The notes beneath the pieces are model-generated. The model was not told where the DNA came from. It ran no database searches and saw only the letters and a list, made by a program, of their open reading frames with translations. Below, one piece after another: positions 43,205-53,754 of a DNA stretch of 64,000 nucleotides (its first letter is position 1; every line of letters starts with the position of its first letter). Both the position numbers and the translations under genes were made by a program. This DNA comes from Sorex araneus. Taxonomy: Eukaryota > Chordata > Mammalia > Eulipotyphla > Soricidae. The stretch is taken from assembly GCF_027595985.1 (NCBI RefSeq), contig NC_073311.1, positions 31,711,557 to 31,775,556 of the forward strand, in the 5' to 3' direction.

Positions 43205-43990
43205 ATTATTGTTATTATTTTATTTGTGTATTAATATTTTATTGAATCACCATGAGATACAGTTACAAAGATTTGATGACTGAGTTTCAGTCATTCAATG
43301 TCCCAACACCCATCTCTCTACAAGTGTATATTTCCCACCACCAATATCCCCCATGTCCTTCCTATAATCCCCCACCCCAGCCTACCTCTGTGGCAGGCAC
43401 TGTTCTTCTCCCAATACCTGTCCTCCCTCTTCCTGTCCTACCCTCTCTCCTTCTCTCCCCCTTTCCCTCCCCCACTTTGAACATCATGGTTTACAATACA
43501 GATACTGAGAAGTCCTCATGTCTAGTCCTTTACCTTCTTTCAGCACACATCTCCCATCCAGATAATCCCTCCCAACCATCATTGTCATAATGATCCCTTC
43601 TTTATCTCAACTGCTTTCTCTCCCAGCCCTTGAGGCAAGTTTCCAACCACAGACCATTTGTCCTGACCTTTCTTTCTACTGTCTTTGGGTATTAGTCTCA
43701 TACTATGTGTTTGTGAGTGTGTTTAAATCTCACAAATGAGTGCAATCATTCTATGTCTGTCCTCCTTCTGACTTAGTTCACTCAGCATGATACTCTCCAT
43801 GTAAATCAATTTATAAGCAAATTTCATGACTTCAATTTTTTTCTAATAGCTGCATAGTATTCCATCGTGTAGATGTGCCATAGTTTCTTTAACCTGTTCT
43901 AGGGCACTTGGGTTGTGTCCAGATTCTGGCTACTGTGAACAGCGCTGCAATGAACATATGCTTGCAGATGTTATTTCTTCTGTGCAAACT
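43205..43990 (-). mobile_element. LINE-1 3' end (ORF2 C-terminus plus 3' UTR), 5'-truncated
   Basis: TTTTATTGAATCACCATGAG (reversed tail region), CCCACCACCAATATCCCC, a CT-rich block 43,400-43,480, 'CAGCACACATCTCCCATCC', then reversed ORF2 code: GACTTAGTTCACTCAGCATG, CTGCATAGTATTCCATCG, GGGCACTTGGGTTGTG and GCTGCAATGAACATATG. It is the same subfamily as the 3.7-kb copy. No usable frame. Confidence 0.9.
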
Positions 43991-45475
43991 CTTTTTAAAC
44001 GGAGATTTGCCTCTTTCTGCCCTATAAGGTCTCTGAACAACCCAAAAAGGGCAAATTGGCTCAGCTTTATGATATTGTCTATGAGTTCCTGTTTTTAGGC
44101 AAAAGTTCACTCCTTCAGAGAGAAGAGAACTTGATAAATTCTACTTTTAGAATGAGAAAAGTAATCTTGGAAGGATTAGCACTCAACAGTTTCTATCTTA
44201 CGAATGAGAAAACTGAGGGAGAGATGATTTTGCCAGTAGCATACTGGTGAGCCATAGTTTTAGGCTGGTGCTTCTATTCAACTTATTTAAGAAATTCACT
44301 GTAGTTGTGTGACTTCTCAGAACAGCACAGATCCTTGAACCTTTTGGTGGCTTGGGCTTAAATATTAATTGCTACTTTTAATGGGTGCTAGTAATATGTC
44401 TCTGAGGCTTTCATTCTCTTATGTTCTTTTCTGAGTTCTCTTCTCCAACCAATACTGGCATTCTTTTTTCTTTCTGAAAAGCACTACTCTATGGCAAAGC
44501 AAATTTGCTTTACTTGCAACTTGTAATTATTAATTTTTCATCTTTTGTACTGTCTCTTCAGAATCATCTTTGGAGGCTTTGCTGAGTTCCTTCACCTAGA
44601 AAATCTAGGGACGTTGTATAGGACCCAAGTCTTTAGTTTTTTTGAAATCTTCCCAGATGTCTGTTGTGACAGAAGTTTTTTAGGGACATCTGGACCAGAT
44701 GTTTGTGAGAATTTTTCCAGCTCTAAATGTTTAGGATGTTTTCTCTTTGGAGCCTGTCTCTATCCCCTGGCTATGGTTGAAAAGGACTTATTAGCACTGT
44801 TGATCATTCTACAAGCCTGTGAAAATTCTGTCAAAAGCACACCCAAGCATCAGTTAGCAGGAGTACCAACTCCTTTATAACTATCCCCTATATTTCACAA
44901 TTTTCTTAAGATGCCTTTTTAAAAAGAATTTTTGGGCGCTTCCAAGCAGTGGTAAGGGTCCTTGGCACACATCGGAAGATATTTAGCCCCTCATGTTGGT
45001 TGATTCACTGCAAAGACTGGAAGATATTACTCTGGAGACCACCAGGGCCATCCACAGTGCTCAGGGGCCACAAAAGCCACACCCATGGGTGCTCGGAGGC
45101 CACCTGGGATTCACCCTGAAATTTCCAAGGACCTTGGGTGCTACCCACAGAGATGCTTTTTAATTTTTGAATTTTCATGTGATTCATTTTTCCCTTTATT
45201 TTCTAAAAGTCAGTGCTGCAGCAGGTGGGGAAAGTAGGGAGCAGGAAGGAAGGTGTAATCCCTACAGGGGGAGAGTGCTTCTGTGTTCCTGCTTGAACCC
45301 ACCCTAGTCTCTGGGGAATGTGCTGGGGAGAGTCAGAACTGGGAAAGTTTGCTGTGAGCAGCTTCCTGGCATGGATACTACTATCCCACCAGCCCTAGTG
45401 GGCAGTGGTCATCCTGCACCTAAAATGAACTTAATCTGAACCATGCAGGAGCAAGTCTCCATGCTCTGAATTTGC
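43991..45475. other. Gene-free interval with possible old repeats
   Basis: A 111-codon frame (44,545-44,880) is not recognised and has no domain landmarks. GGGCCATCCACAGTGCTCAGGGG at 45,047 suggests a decayed SINE in 44,935-45,150, but the order of parts is unclear. Confidence 0.35.
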
Positions 45476-45479
45476 AGGA

Positions 45480-45660
45480 AGCCGTGGTGTCAGGCTGGAG
45501 TGAGAAACTACTTTTTTCAGAGAAAAGATACACATTCCTTGCCTCTTCCCAGATTCCAGGGCCCATAGTGAGCCCTCTTAGAAATAAATTTCAGGAGGAG
45601 GCCAAGAGTGAAGTAAAAAGTTTTATCTAGATACTATGAAGATGAATATTCCCCTTTACA
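45480..45660 (-). mobile_element. ERV LTR fragment, R/U5 part
   Basis: AATTTCAGGAGGAGGCCAAG and AGTGAAGTAAAAAGTTTTATC parallel AATTTCAGGAGTAGACAAG and AGTGAAGTAACAGATTTTATT at about 35,125-35,165. The minus-strand AATAAA context has decayed. Confidence 0.45.
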
Positions 45661-45662
<2 letters not shown>

Positions 45663-45735
<73 letters not shown>

Positions 45736-45736
45736 C
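45663..45736. repeat. (ATCT)n microsatellite
   Basis: Eighteen uninterrupted ATCT units. A degenerate cousin (ATCTATCTACTTACCTATCT) occurs near 47,027-47,055. Confidence 0.97.
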
Positions 45737-45867
45737 ACCCCTCCATTTTTGTCTTTCCTTCTTTCCATAGAAGATATTTGTTTTGACATTTCAGGCACCA
45801 AAAATGTCATCCTAGGTTATATTTGGTTATATTTATTTTAACTGAATACATCTGAACTCTGATGTTT

Positions 45868-45932
45868 CTTTTTCTACATAGTGCCTAACCCTAGCTTGCT
45901 TCTAGAAAATGTTTAATAAATATTTCTTATAA
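45868..45932 (+). mobile_element. LINE-2 3' terminus, short
   Basis: ACATAGTGCCTAACCC followed by AAAATGTTTAATAAATATTTC is the L2 terminal landmark. Confidence 0.5.
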
Positions 45933-45934
45933 GA

Positions 45935-46570
45935 ACAGTATTGTGAATATTATCATAGTATAACATAGTGTTCTAAGAACCAGTATTTAAATAGTCCATT
46001 AACAGAAATTAAACCAGATTTCTCATTAGCTCAATTCTTTGAAAGTCACAGGACATTGGCTTATTAGCAATCAGCGGTTTTCTTTTTTCAAATATTATGT
46101 TAGGTCAGAGAGTTTAATGAGATCTTGGTAGGTATTACAATCTTTTTGATTGATAAGCTTCACCCAACCAACCACACCCTGCCCTGACCTCCACAACATT
46201 CTGTCTTAAGGGTGGAGAAAGAGAGGCAGTCATTAATATTGGTGGCACTTAGTTTCTTAAGTATTCATTTTTTACATATTCATTAAATATCTCTCCCATC
46301 TACTATCCCTTATAGACCACCTGAGAGACTGAGAAGTAAAGTAGTATCTAGGAAGGATGCCTTCTTGAGTGAATTCGCAATAGAGCCAGATGTTTTTATG
46401 CTTAAGGAGTCTGTATGTTCTATGCTTTCTTCTCCCTTCCTGTTTACTCTGCCACTCCCATTTTATTCTCTCTGTTTCCTTCTCTGTCACCTGTGATTCA
46501 TGGCTTCAGGATTGCCTAACACTATGACTGACTGTTTTTCTTAAAAGACAGGGGAAGGAGAGGAAAAGTT
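45935..46570. other. Gene-free interval
   Basis: No gene or repeat is recognised. Confidence 0.35.
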
Positions 46571-46574
46571 TTAT

Positions 46575-46800
46575 ATGAGGAGCACTGGAATCAGATCTTA
46601 TTTTCGTCACTAGTCAAAACCAGTAGTCTTTGGAAAAACAAAACTCTAAGCCTCAGAGTTCTCATCCTTAAAAACTGAGATTTTATGTCCAATTTATAGG
46701 TTTACAACAAAGATTAGAAATAATCTTTGCACAGTCTATGATGTGTTCAGTGCCTGGTTGATAAGTGATGATATTAATGAAGATACATAAATGTTATATG
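46575..46800 (+). mobile_element. MIR SINE, near full length
   Basis: GGAATCAGATCTTATTTTCG, TCTAAGCCTCAGAGTTCTCATCC, AAAAACTGAGATTTTATG and CAGTGCCTGGTTGATAAG follow the forward MIR in order. Confidence 0.75.
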
Positions 46801-47345
46801 CAAGTTAGCAGAGCAACTAACAGAAAATAACTCAACTCTGAGGAAATAATTGTGAAATATTATTAGGGAAGTAGAACAGTTGTGTTTGCTATTAGGACTT
46901 AAGTTGTTACTCTCCAATACATTGATTTTATTTATGAATCCTGTAAATTTGACAGAATTGTGACTTTATATCCCATCCCTTATTCTCAAAAGGAGAAAAA
47001 TAACAGGAACCAGCTCAAAAACATGTCATCTATCTATCTACTTACCTATCTATCTTAATTAGCTAGATAGCAAGTACGATTTTGTTTTTGCACTAAATAA
47101 ATATTTACTGAGTCTAATCCCAAGACAGTCCAGGAAAGAGAGTGGTTTCTTAGGTGGACTAGAAGGTCTTTGGTGTGGCTGAGTTCAGAGTAGAGCAGGA
47201 AATAAGTTTGGAGAGTTAGGCAGGGGCTAGACCATCTGGCGAATTCTAGGCATCTTCTCAGTTTGAACTTTATGCGTCAGCCAAAACATAACACAAAGAA
47301 TTTTATTTCAAAAAAAAATTTTCCCTTAAAAAAATATAATGAAAA

Positions 47346-47512
47346 GGGGCTGGATTGATAGTACCGCAGATAGGGAGTTTTCCTTGCACATGGCTGACCC
47401 GGATTTGGTCCCTGGCATCTCAAATGTCCCCCCAGCACGACAGGGAGTGATTCCTGAATGCAGAGCAAGGAGTAACCCCTGAGCATTGCCAGGTGTGACT
47501 CAAAAAGACAAA
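47346..47512 (+). mobile_element. tRNA-derived SINE, type A
   Basis: GGGGCTGGATTGATAGTACC, CTTGCACATGGCTGACCC, TTTGGTCCCTGGCATC, GTGATTCCTGAATGCAG, GGTGTGACTCAAAAAGAC. Confidence 0.92.
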
Positions 47513-47519
47513 ACATCCA

Positions 47520-48035
47520 TATATAAATGAGGGGTTAGCAAGATAGTACCTCACCCCAGTTCTATCCTCAATAAAATATACTCTCCGAAGCATTGTTAGG
47601 CATACTTATAGAGAGGCCTGAGCACTGCTGTGGTGGCCCTCATGATCTTTGGCTCTGCATGGCCCAAAGAGCACCACATCCTTAAGCCCTAGCACCTCCA
47701 GTTAGGTAGCAGACAGTTGCAGGGAGTCGGCCCTGGGCTCCTGAGCACCACCTGGGCGGTCCCTCTGTTTTACATATAGCATGTTCAGGTCCTGTCTTCA
47801 GGTGGCTAAGACTGAAAGCAGAGAACTCGACTTCATTTGAGACAAGGAGAGGATGGTATGAAAGCTAGGGAATGGGGTATCTTTAAGTAGAACACCTTGG
47901 CAAGGTGGAAAACATCTTTTTTATAGTGTCTTTATATTCTCCTTACTAGGATTGATGGGTGAGCACTCTGCCTGGGGCTCAAGACATGCCAGATGGGAAG
48001 AAAAAAGGGGGCTGGGCAGCAGGATATTCGAAAGA
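47520..48035. other. Gene-free interval with a possible second SINE
   Basis: GGGGTTAGCAAGATAGTACC at 47,531 and CTGAGCACCACCTGGGCGG near 47,740 suggest a forward SINE with an insertion, but the middle does not match. Nothing else is recognised. Confidence 0.35.
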
Positions 48036-48044
48036 ATTTTCCTT

Positions 48045-48222
48045 TTTTTGTTGTTGTGGTTGTCTGTTTTTTGGGCCACACCTGGCAGTGCTCAGGCCTT
48101 GTTCCTGTTGTTGTGCTCAGGGATCACTGCCACCAATACTCTGGGACCATAGGAGTGCTGGGGACCTACTCTAGACACATGTATGGCAAGCACTTTGCCC
48201 ATAGTTTTCTCTCTCTGCCCTG
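48045..48222 (-). mobile_element. tRNA-derived SINE, type A, old
   Basis: TTTTTTGGGCCACACCTGGC, AGTGCTCAGGCCTTGTTCC, GAGTGCTGGGGACC. The head is decayed. Confidence 0.75.
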
Positions 48223-48600
48223 AAAGGATCATCTTCTGTCTATCCTGGCTGTATAGTCTGGGCCCATTCTCAGGAATTTTCCTCTGGGCTCTTTGTTTCT
48301 CTTTTCCTGTTTTCCGCCCATCATGATGTAACTAGAGCACTTCTTCCCAACACCCTCCTATCCCCCCAAAAATAGGAAAAGAAAGATTATTATGGCAGCA
48401 GGTAGAATGCAAATCAGAAGAGACAAGAGTGAGAACTGGGCAAAAATTAGGGAGAGATTACTGAGTTCTAGCAAGAGATGATTTTTTTTTTTTTTTAATT
48501 CAAGGGACATCGAGAGAACCAGAAGAGCTTGAAAGTTAAAGGAGGCCAAATTCATGGTCTCTGAGATTTACTGAAACCATTTTTTTTTTCTAAATTTGCT

Positions 48601-48768
48601 TTGTGGCTGAAGAGGTAATATAGTGGGTAGCGTGCTTGTCTTGCATTCAGCTGACCTGGGTTTGATCCTAGGCACCACATGTAATCCCTGGAGCCCCACT
48701 AGAAGTGATCCCTATGCACATAGCCAGAAGTAAGCTTTGAACACTGCTGGATGTGACCCCCTATTAAA
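48601..48768 (+). mobile_element. tRNA-derived SINE, type A
   Basis: GTGGCTGAAGAGGTAATATAG, TGGGTAGCGTGCTTGTC, CAGCTGACCTGGGTTTGATCC, AGAAGTGATCCC, CCAGAAGTAAGC, GATGTGACCCCC. Confidence 0.88.
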
Positions 48769-48769
48769 A

Positions 48770-49538
48770 ATTTTTAATATTGCTAGAAAGGTAATAACAT
48801 ATGTGTGCACACATATATGCATATATGTAATATGAGGTATATGTAAATAATGTATGCTACATAACACTTAAGAAAGGTCTGAGCAATAATTGGGTATCAG
48901 TATTTCTATAGTAATGCATAGAGATACTCATAATAAAATGCACTATGACTGTTAATAATCTTCAATCACTTCAGATCAGGTGTTGCTGCCAGGTGAGTTA
49001 TAAAAAATAATCTTTGAGATTTTAGATTCCTTTGTTTTGAAATTACAGGTAGGTAGTTGATGATTGTGTAATGCAAGCAGAATAAGCAAACAGGTGACTT
49101 AAGGTTGATATTCAGGGTTTTGGCGGTAATGTTCAGATACCAGGAAGTATACTTTTTGTGCCCATAGAATAGGCTCAGTTCTGGGTGTGAACATTTGGTA
49201 TTTGTGGCACATTTAAGTAGTCATCAACTAGTAACACTTTAAAATCAAGGGATTTTTTTTTTTATCATCACATAATCAAAACTCAAATAGAGAATATAAA
49301 AGGTATGTATTTGAGTTTCTTGAAAATTAGCAACTGGAGAGGGTGGTGACCTTTGAAAGAACAATGTCAATGATGTGGCAGAAGAAAAAAAACCTAATAT
49401 AATTGCTTAAGTGGTATAAGGAAGGTAGGAAAATAAAATGAGCAAATGCATAAATATCTTGAAGTTGACCGAATATTTATTTATCTTGCTGATTAAAATC
49501 TGTAACTGGCTGTGATCAATTAATTGTAAACACCACTG
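48770..49538. other. Gene-free interval
   Basis: AT-rich. No gene or repeat is recognised. Confidence 0.35.
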
Positions 49539-49540
49539 GA

Positions 49541-49792
49541 CTCGACCAGCCTGAAGCACAGTGGGTAGGGTGCAGGCAGCCAACCCGAGTTCAATTCCTC
49601 CATCCCTCTTGGAGAGCCCAGCAAGCTACTGAGAGTATCCCGCCCTAACAGCAGAGCCTGGCATGCTACCAATGGCGTATTTGATATGCCAAAAAAACAG
49701 TAACAACAAGTCTCACAATGGAGACGTTACTGGTGCCTGCTCGAGCAAATCGATGAACAATGGGATGATAGTGCTACACACAGTGATATAGG
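49541..49792 (+). mobile_element. tRNA-derived SINE, type B (RTE tail)
   Basis: CTGAAGCACAGTGGGTAGGG head with a small deletion, GAGTTCAATTCCTCC, GAGAGCCCAGCAAGC and GCAGAGCCTGGCATGC units, TTTGATATGCC, GAGACGTTACTGGTGCCTGC, GAGCAAATCGATGAAC, tail AGTGCTACACACAGTGATA. Confidence 0.93.
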
Positions 49793-49796
49793 CAGT

Positions 49797-50440
49797 CAGC
49801 TAAGGGAGAAACTGGGAGCCAGTAAAACCCAAGATAAACTCTGAAAAGGAGTTCTTTTCCCTTGCCCTAGCACCTGACTTAAGAACGGAGAAACCCAGCC
49901 CAAACCTGAGAAGGCCAGGGCCCCTCGGGAGACAATTGAGTGGGAACAAAGGCTCTGATAAGATGCCCAAGGGCCACTGGGTTCAAAGTCCTTGACAAGA
50001 ACCCAAGCCAGGACTTTTATCTGCCTCGAAATCCTCAAGCAAAAGCAGCTTGAAAAAGACCCACACCTGTCCAAAGTTGTTGCACCCTGGACACTCATTC
50101 TGGGGTCCACGTGCATCTCATCTTGGGGCTATACCGTGAGGCTGGGGTGCATGTATCTCTTCCTTTATTTTCCAGCACTCCATTCCAGGCCTCCTGCATG
50201 TTGCAACTCAGAGAGCAGTTTCTCTGCTTTCCTTTAGGAGAGTTTCTTCTGTCTCTCTGTCTCTGTTTCTCTCTGTCTCTCTCTGTCTCTCAGTCTCCCT
50301 TTCCCTCTCCCTCTCCCTCTCTCTCGCTTACGCTCTCGCTCTCTCTCAAAATTCCTTAATAAAACAATTTTACTTTACTAGTCATATCCTCCTGAAGTGC
50401 CTTTTTAAGGGACAGAAAATTAATCCAAGAAAACTGAGTG
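49797..50440 (+). mobile_element. Probable ERV LTR
   Basis: A G/C-balanced stretch, then a CT-rich run (50,250-50,345), then CCTTAATAAAACAATTTTAC and CCTCCTGAAGTGCC. The AATAAA followed by an acttcA-like and TCCTGAA phrase resembles the R-U5 of the 35-kb LTR read forward. Ends and TSD were not found. Confidence 0.45.
50250..50346. repeat. CT-rich microsatellite-like tract
   Basis: CTCTGTCTCT, CCCTCT and CGCTCTCT units lie inside the probable LTR. Confidence 0.9.
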
Positions 50441-50962
50441 CAGGTGAGGATTAATTTTTCTTCTTTGTCTGCAAGAAGTATAACTTGGCCTTAGCTGCTG
50501 GGTGAGAGGAGCCTGCCTCATCTTGTGTTATGAGAATGGCATATATAGAAGTGGGAAGAGAGGTAGATATTAGATGGTCTCTGAGGCAGCAACCACAACA
50601 AATAAACCATTGGGCTTTCTTTTGATAGTGTTTCTAACAGACTGAATGTCACCTTCATAGGTGCCCACTCTCTTGCCTTTAAGAGATTCAGTCTCCAAAA
50701 AAAAAAGTAATCAAACAGGTCTCAAGAGCAGTTACACTGACAAATATCTTCTGAGGCTAGCTGGACACCAGGGCTGGCCTGGGGCAGGAGCTCAGGCTGA
50801 CGTTTTTACAAGTCCTTAGTTCTTCAGCACTCACATTGCTGGTAACCTGCAGGTTGAAACAAGGCCACCCTCTTTCATTTGCACTATTTCTTCCCACTTG
50901 TGGTTCTCTCCATACCCCACCAACCATGTTTTATGGGAAGGATAGTCATCTAAATTGACATC

Positions 50963-51130
50963 CATTTAGATGACTGGAGAGACAGTACAATGGTTAGGGT
51001 GCGTGTCTTGAAAGTGACCTCCCCATCTCATATACTCCGCTGAGCAAGGCCAGGAATGATTCTTCAGTGCTGAGCCTGGAGTAACCCCAGAGCATGACTG
51101 GGTGTGGCTCAAAAAAATAACAAAAAAATA
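50963..51130 (+). mobile_element. tRNA-derived SINE, type A
   Basis: GATGACTGGAGAGACAGTAC, AATGGTTAGGGTGCGTGTC, GCCAGGAATGATTC, CTGAGCCTGGAGTAACCCC, CTGGGTGTGGCTCAAAAAAA. The B-box segment is short. Confidence 0.82.
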
Positions 51131-51131
51131 A

Positions 51132-52122
51132 AAGATAAAATTAAAGCTTAGAAGGGGTTGATTTCAAGTATTACAAGTGGTAAGATGACTTTGGAACCTT
51201 TCTGGATAGAGCTATAATTACTCTGAAAGAGTTTAGTGGAAAGTATAGAGCAGTGTTGGCAAACTCGGACCATTGCGTCAAGTCCAGATCAGTGCTTGTT
51301 TTGTAAGGAAAATTGTATTGGGATATACAACCACACCTATTGAATATGTAATGTCTATGGCTACTTTGCAGCTATAACTGCAAAGTTAAGTAATTGTAGC
51401 AGAGACAGCCTCACCCATAAAGACTAAAATATTTACGATATGACCCTTTTAAACAGTTGCCAATGCCTGGTTCAGGCCAATGTTATCCAAGTTATGTTCC
51501 AATGCACATCAATTTCCCATGATTTGTTAATAAACATGTTTTTAAAAAGAACCCTGTGTTCAAATAAGTTAGGAAATTACTTTCCTAAATAAAGTTAACC
51601 CACTTTCTTCATAATTGTGTAACTGATAAGTTTTGTACCTTCACTGATAATCGGTAAGCGCATGTCCCCCACCCCAATTTGATTATCATATAATCATCTT
51701 TTTTTCTAGGAACATTTATAGTAATGCAGTATTATGCAGCTTGAAACATTTTTTAAGTAGTCTTTCTGAGAATCCTTGCCAAGGTCAAAAAACAACACAA
51801 ATTTCTGGCCATGGTACTTTAATTTTAGGATGTCAACATAGAAACTACATTTGTTTCAGAAGTCAGCAAACCGTCTCCTATGGTCAATCACCTGAGCTAC
51901 CTACCTTTGGGGCTGAAGGAAATTGTAGCCTGAAGCAAAATTCTCAAGTGTCATATGTAGAAATAAAGACAGAGATAAATATAGAGGGTCTCTGAAGTAG
52001 CAACCAGAATAAATAAAGCACTGGACTTCCTTTCTATGAGATATTTTTTCCAACAGTCTGAATATGAACTTCATAGGTGCTGATCTCTGTACCTTTTAGA
52101 GACTCTACTTCAATTTTTTAAA
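51132..52122. other. Gene-free interval
   Basis: No gene or repeat is recognised. Confidence 0.35.
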
Positions 52123-52124
52123 AA

Positions 52125-52257
52125 TAGAAATATATATAATTTAATATATATTTATGTATATTAAATATATATTCTACACATATATTAATATATATGTACA
52201 TAAATATATATTAAATATATATGTAATGTATATATGTATATATATGTATATATATAT
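52125..52257. repeat. AT-rich (TATA/TTAATATATA)n tract
   Basis: About 130 bp of alternating A/T with scattered G and C. It ends exactly at the start of element C. Confidence 0.9.
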
Positions 52258-52800
52258 GAGAGTCTCTTGCCCACATGCCTGGCTGTCTTCCCTAGGGCCC
52301 CTCGGAGGGGATGGGCTCCAGCTTCCCTCCCCACCTCAAGCAGAGCTCCCGGCAGCCGAAGACCACCGGAACCTAGCTACAGCCATGCTGGAGGCTCCTC
52401 TCTACATGTTCGGACAGGCCTCATGCATGAAGGTTCCAGCAGAGGAACCCAGGTGTGTGTAATCCCATCAACGGTCAACATCCAGACAGTTAAAAGCAAG
52501 CTCTCAGAAGTGCGATATCTTTAGCCTACTTATCCCTCTAGGAGAAACTGGCAATCTTCTGAGAGCTTCCTGCCCCCATGGGACAGCCTTGCAAACTCCC
52601 CATGGTGTATTCATATGCAAAATCCAGTAACAAGCTGATCTCATTCCCCTGACCCCGAAGAGCCCCCAGTGCAACATCATTAGGAGGGCCAAGTCAAAAT
52701 AGACTTCTAAGATCTCAGGGAAAGGACGAAATGAGATGTTACTGAGCCCGCCCAAGAAATCAGTGATTAATGGGATATTGTGATTGTGTGATTGTGTTAC
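52258..52800 (+). mobile_element. RTE-tail non-autonomous element C, reference-like copy
   Basis: It begins GAGAGTCTCTTGCCC. Next come CCTGGCTGTCTTCCC, GGGGATGGGCTCCAGC, GCAGCCGAAGACCACC, CATGCATGAAGGTTCC, ATCAACGGTCAACATCC, CTGAGAGCTTCCTGCCC, CCATGGTGTATTCATATGC and CTTCTAAGATCTCAGGG. The end is GAGATGTTACTGAGCCC...AATGGGATATTGTG with short GTGATTGTG tail repeats. There is no long frame of its own. Confidence 0.9.
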
Positions 52801-52802
52801 AT

Positions 52803-53012
52803 ATATAGCGGCCGACCCAGGTTCGATTCCTCTGCCCCTCTCGGAGAGCCTGGCAAGGTACCGAGAGTATCTTGCCCGCATGGCAGATCCTGGCATGCTA
52901 CCCATGGCGTATTCAATACTCCAGAAACAGTAACAACAAGTCTCACTTGGAGACGTTACTGGTGCCCACTTGAGCAAATCGATGAGCAACGGGATGACAG
53001 TGACAGTGATGT
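52803..53012 (+). mobile_element. tRNA-derived SINE, type B (RTE tail), 5'-truncated in the head
   Basis: It begins GCGGCCGACCCAGGTTCGATTCC, so the first part of the head is missing. GAGAGCCTGGCAAGG and CAGATCCTGGCATGC units, GGAGACGTTACTGGTGCCC and GAGCAAATCGATGAGC follow. The forward frame still reads WRRYWCPLEQIDEQRDDSDSD (52,960 to 53,010), the residue pattern of an RTE ORF2 C-terminus. Confidence 0.95.
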
Positions 53013-53013
53013 G

Positions 53014-53063
<50 letters not shown>
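53013..53063. repeat. (TA)n-(GA)n compound microsatellite
   Basis: About 12 TA and 13 GA units directly follow the SINE tail. Confidence 0.96.
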
Positions 53064-53454
53064 CTATGTTGATATAAAGACAAAGCTAGACTGAATGTAT
53101 TTTCTTCTAATTAAAAATAATAGAGAAATTAAAACTTTTATCACCCCTGAAATATTGTGTGATAGATACTGCTTAAGTGCCCAGTGGATAAATCCACCCT
53201 AAAAAGCTGCCTCTGTTCTCTCTGAGCAGCCATCTTAAGAGCAGGGGGATACCTTTGGTCTCTTTACTCTCTGATCCACTTAGAATATCTTGTAAAACAT
53301 TAGTTCATAATATTGTTGAGTGAATGGGTGATTCATCACTAGAGTTATAAAATACCTCATTAGCAGATGAAAGAAATAGCTTCACTAAAAGACCTTTGGG
53401 TTTCTTTCAAGGATCTAACCAAGTTAATACAAATTAATAAACTGTATTTAAGTA

Positions 53455-53752
53455 TCATAATGTGATGGAAAGAACTCGGAAGTTATTAACTCTTGTCAGT
53501 AATTGCACTGTACCTAGCTATTTCACGACATTGGGCTTCAATTTACTTCTTTCCTCTTTTTGTGGGGCAGGGTGTTTGTGCTACACCTAGAAATGCTCAG
53601 TGATTACCGACTATGCTTAAGAGACCATGTAGTGTTAGGGCTCAAACCCTGAACTTCCTTCATGCAAAGTGGGTGGCACTCATATCTAGGAGCTGTTTGG
53701 CTCTGGGCCTCAAGTTCTTCATTAGCAAACTCAAATATTAATTAAAAATGAA
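53455..53752 (+). mobile_element. MIR SINE split by a type A SINE
   Basis: GATGGAAAGAACTCGGAAG, ACCTAGCTATTTCACGAC and TGGGCTTCAATTTACTTC precede, and GGGCCTCAAGTTCTTC and ATTAGCAAACTCAAATATTAA follow, the inserted SINE. Together they read as one forward MIR. Confidence 0.6.
53565..53706 (-). mobile_element. tRNA-derived SINE, type A, old
   Basis: GTGCTACACCTAGAAATGC, TCAGTGATTACCGAC, GGGCTCAAACCCTGAAC, GGAGCTGTTTGGCTC. It sits within the MIR element. Confidence 0.7.
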
Positions 53753-53754
53753 AA

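Noticed and set aside
44545-44880. 111-codon unrecognised frame
   Set aside because: No domain, signal, splice context or similarity I can name. The length is within chance for 64 kb of this composition.
45663-45736. CRISPR-like array
   Set aside because: It is a pure ATCT microsatellite with no spacers. The window is a mammalian nuclear sequence.
52504-52989. 161-codon minus-strand frame
   Set aside because: It is antisense through element C and a type B SINE.
52792-53094. 100-codon plus-strand frame as a gene
   Set aside because: It contains the RTE C-terminal residues only because the SINE tail is RTE-derived. It starts in a SINE and ends in a microsatellite.
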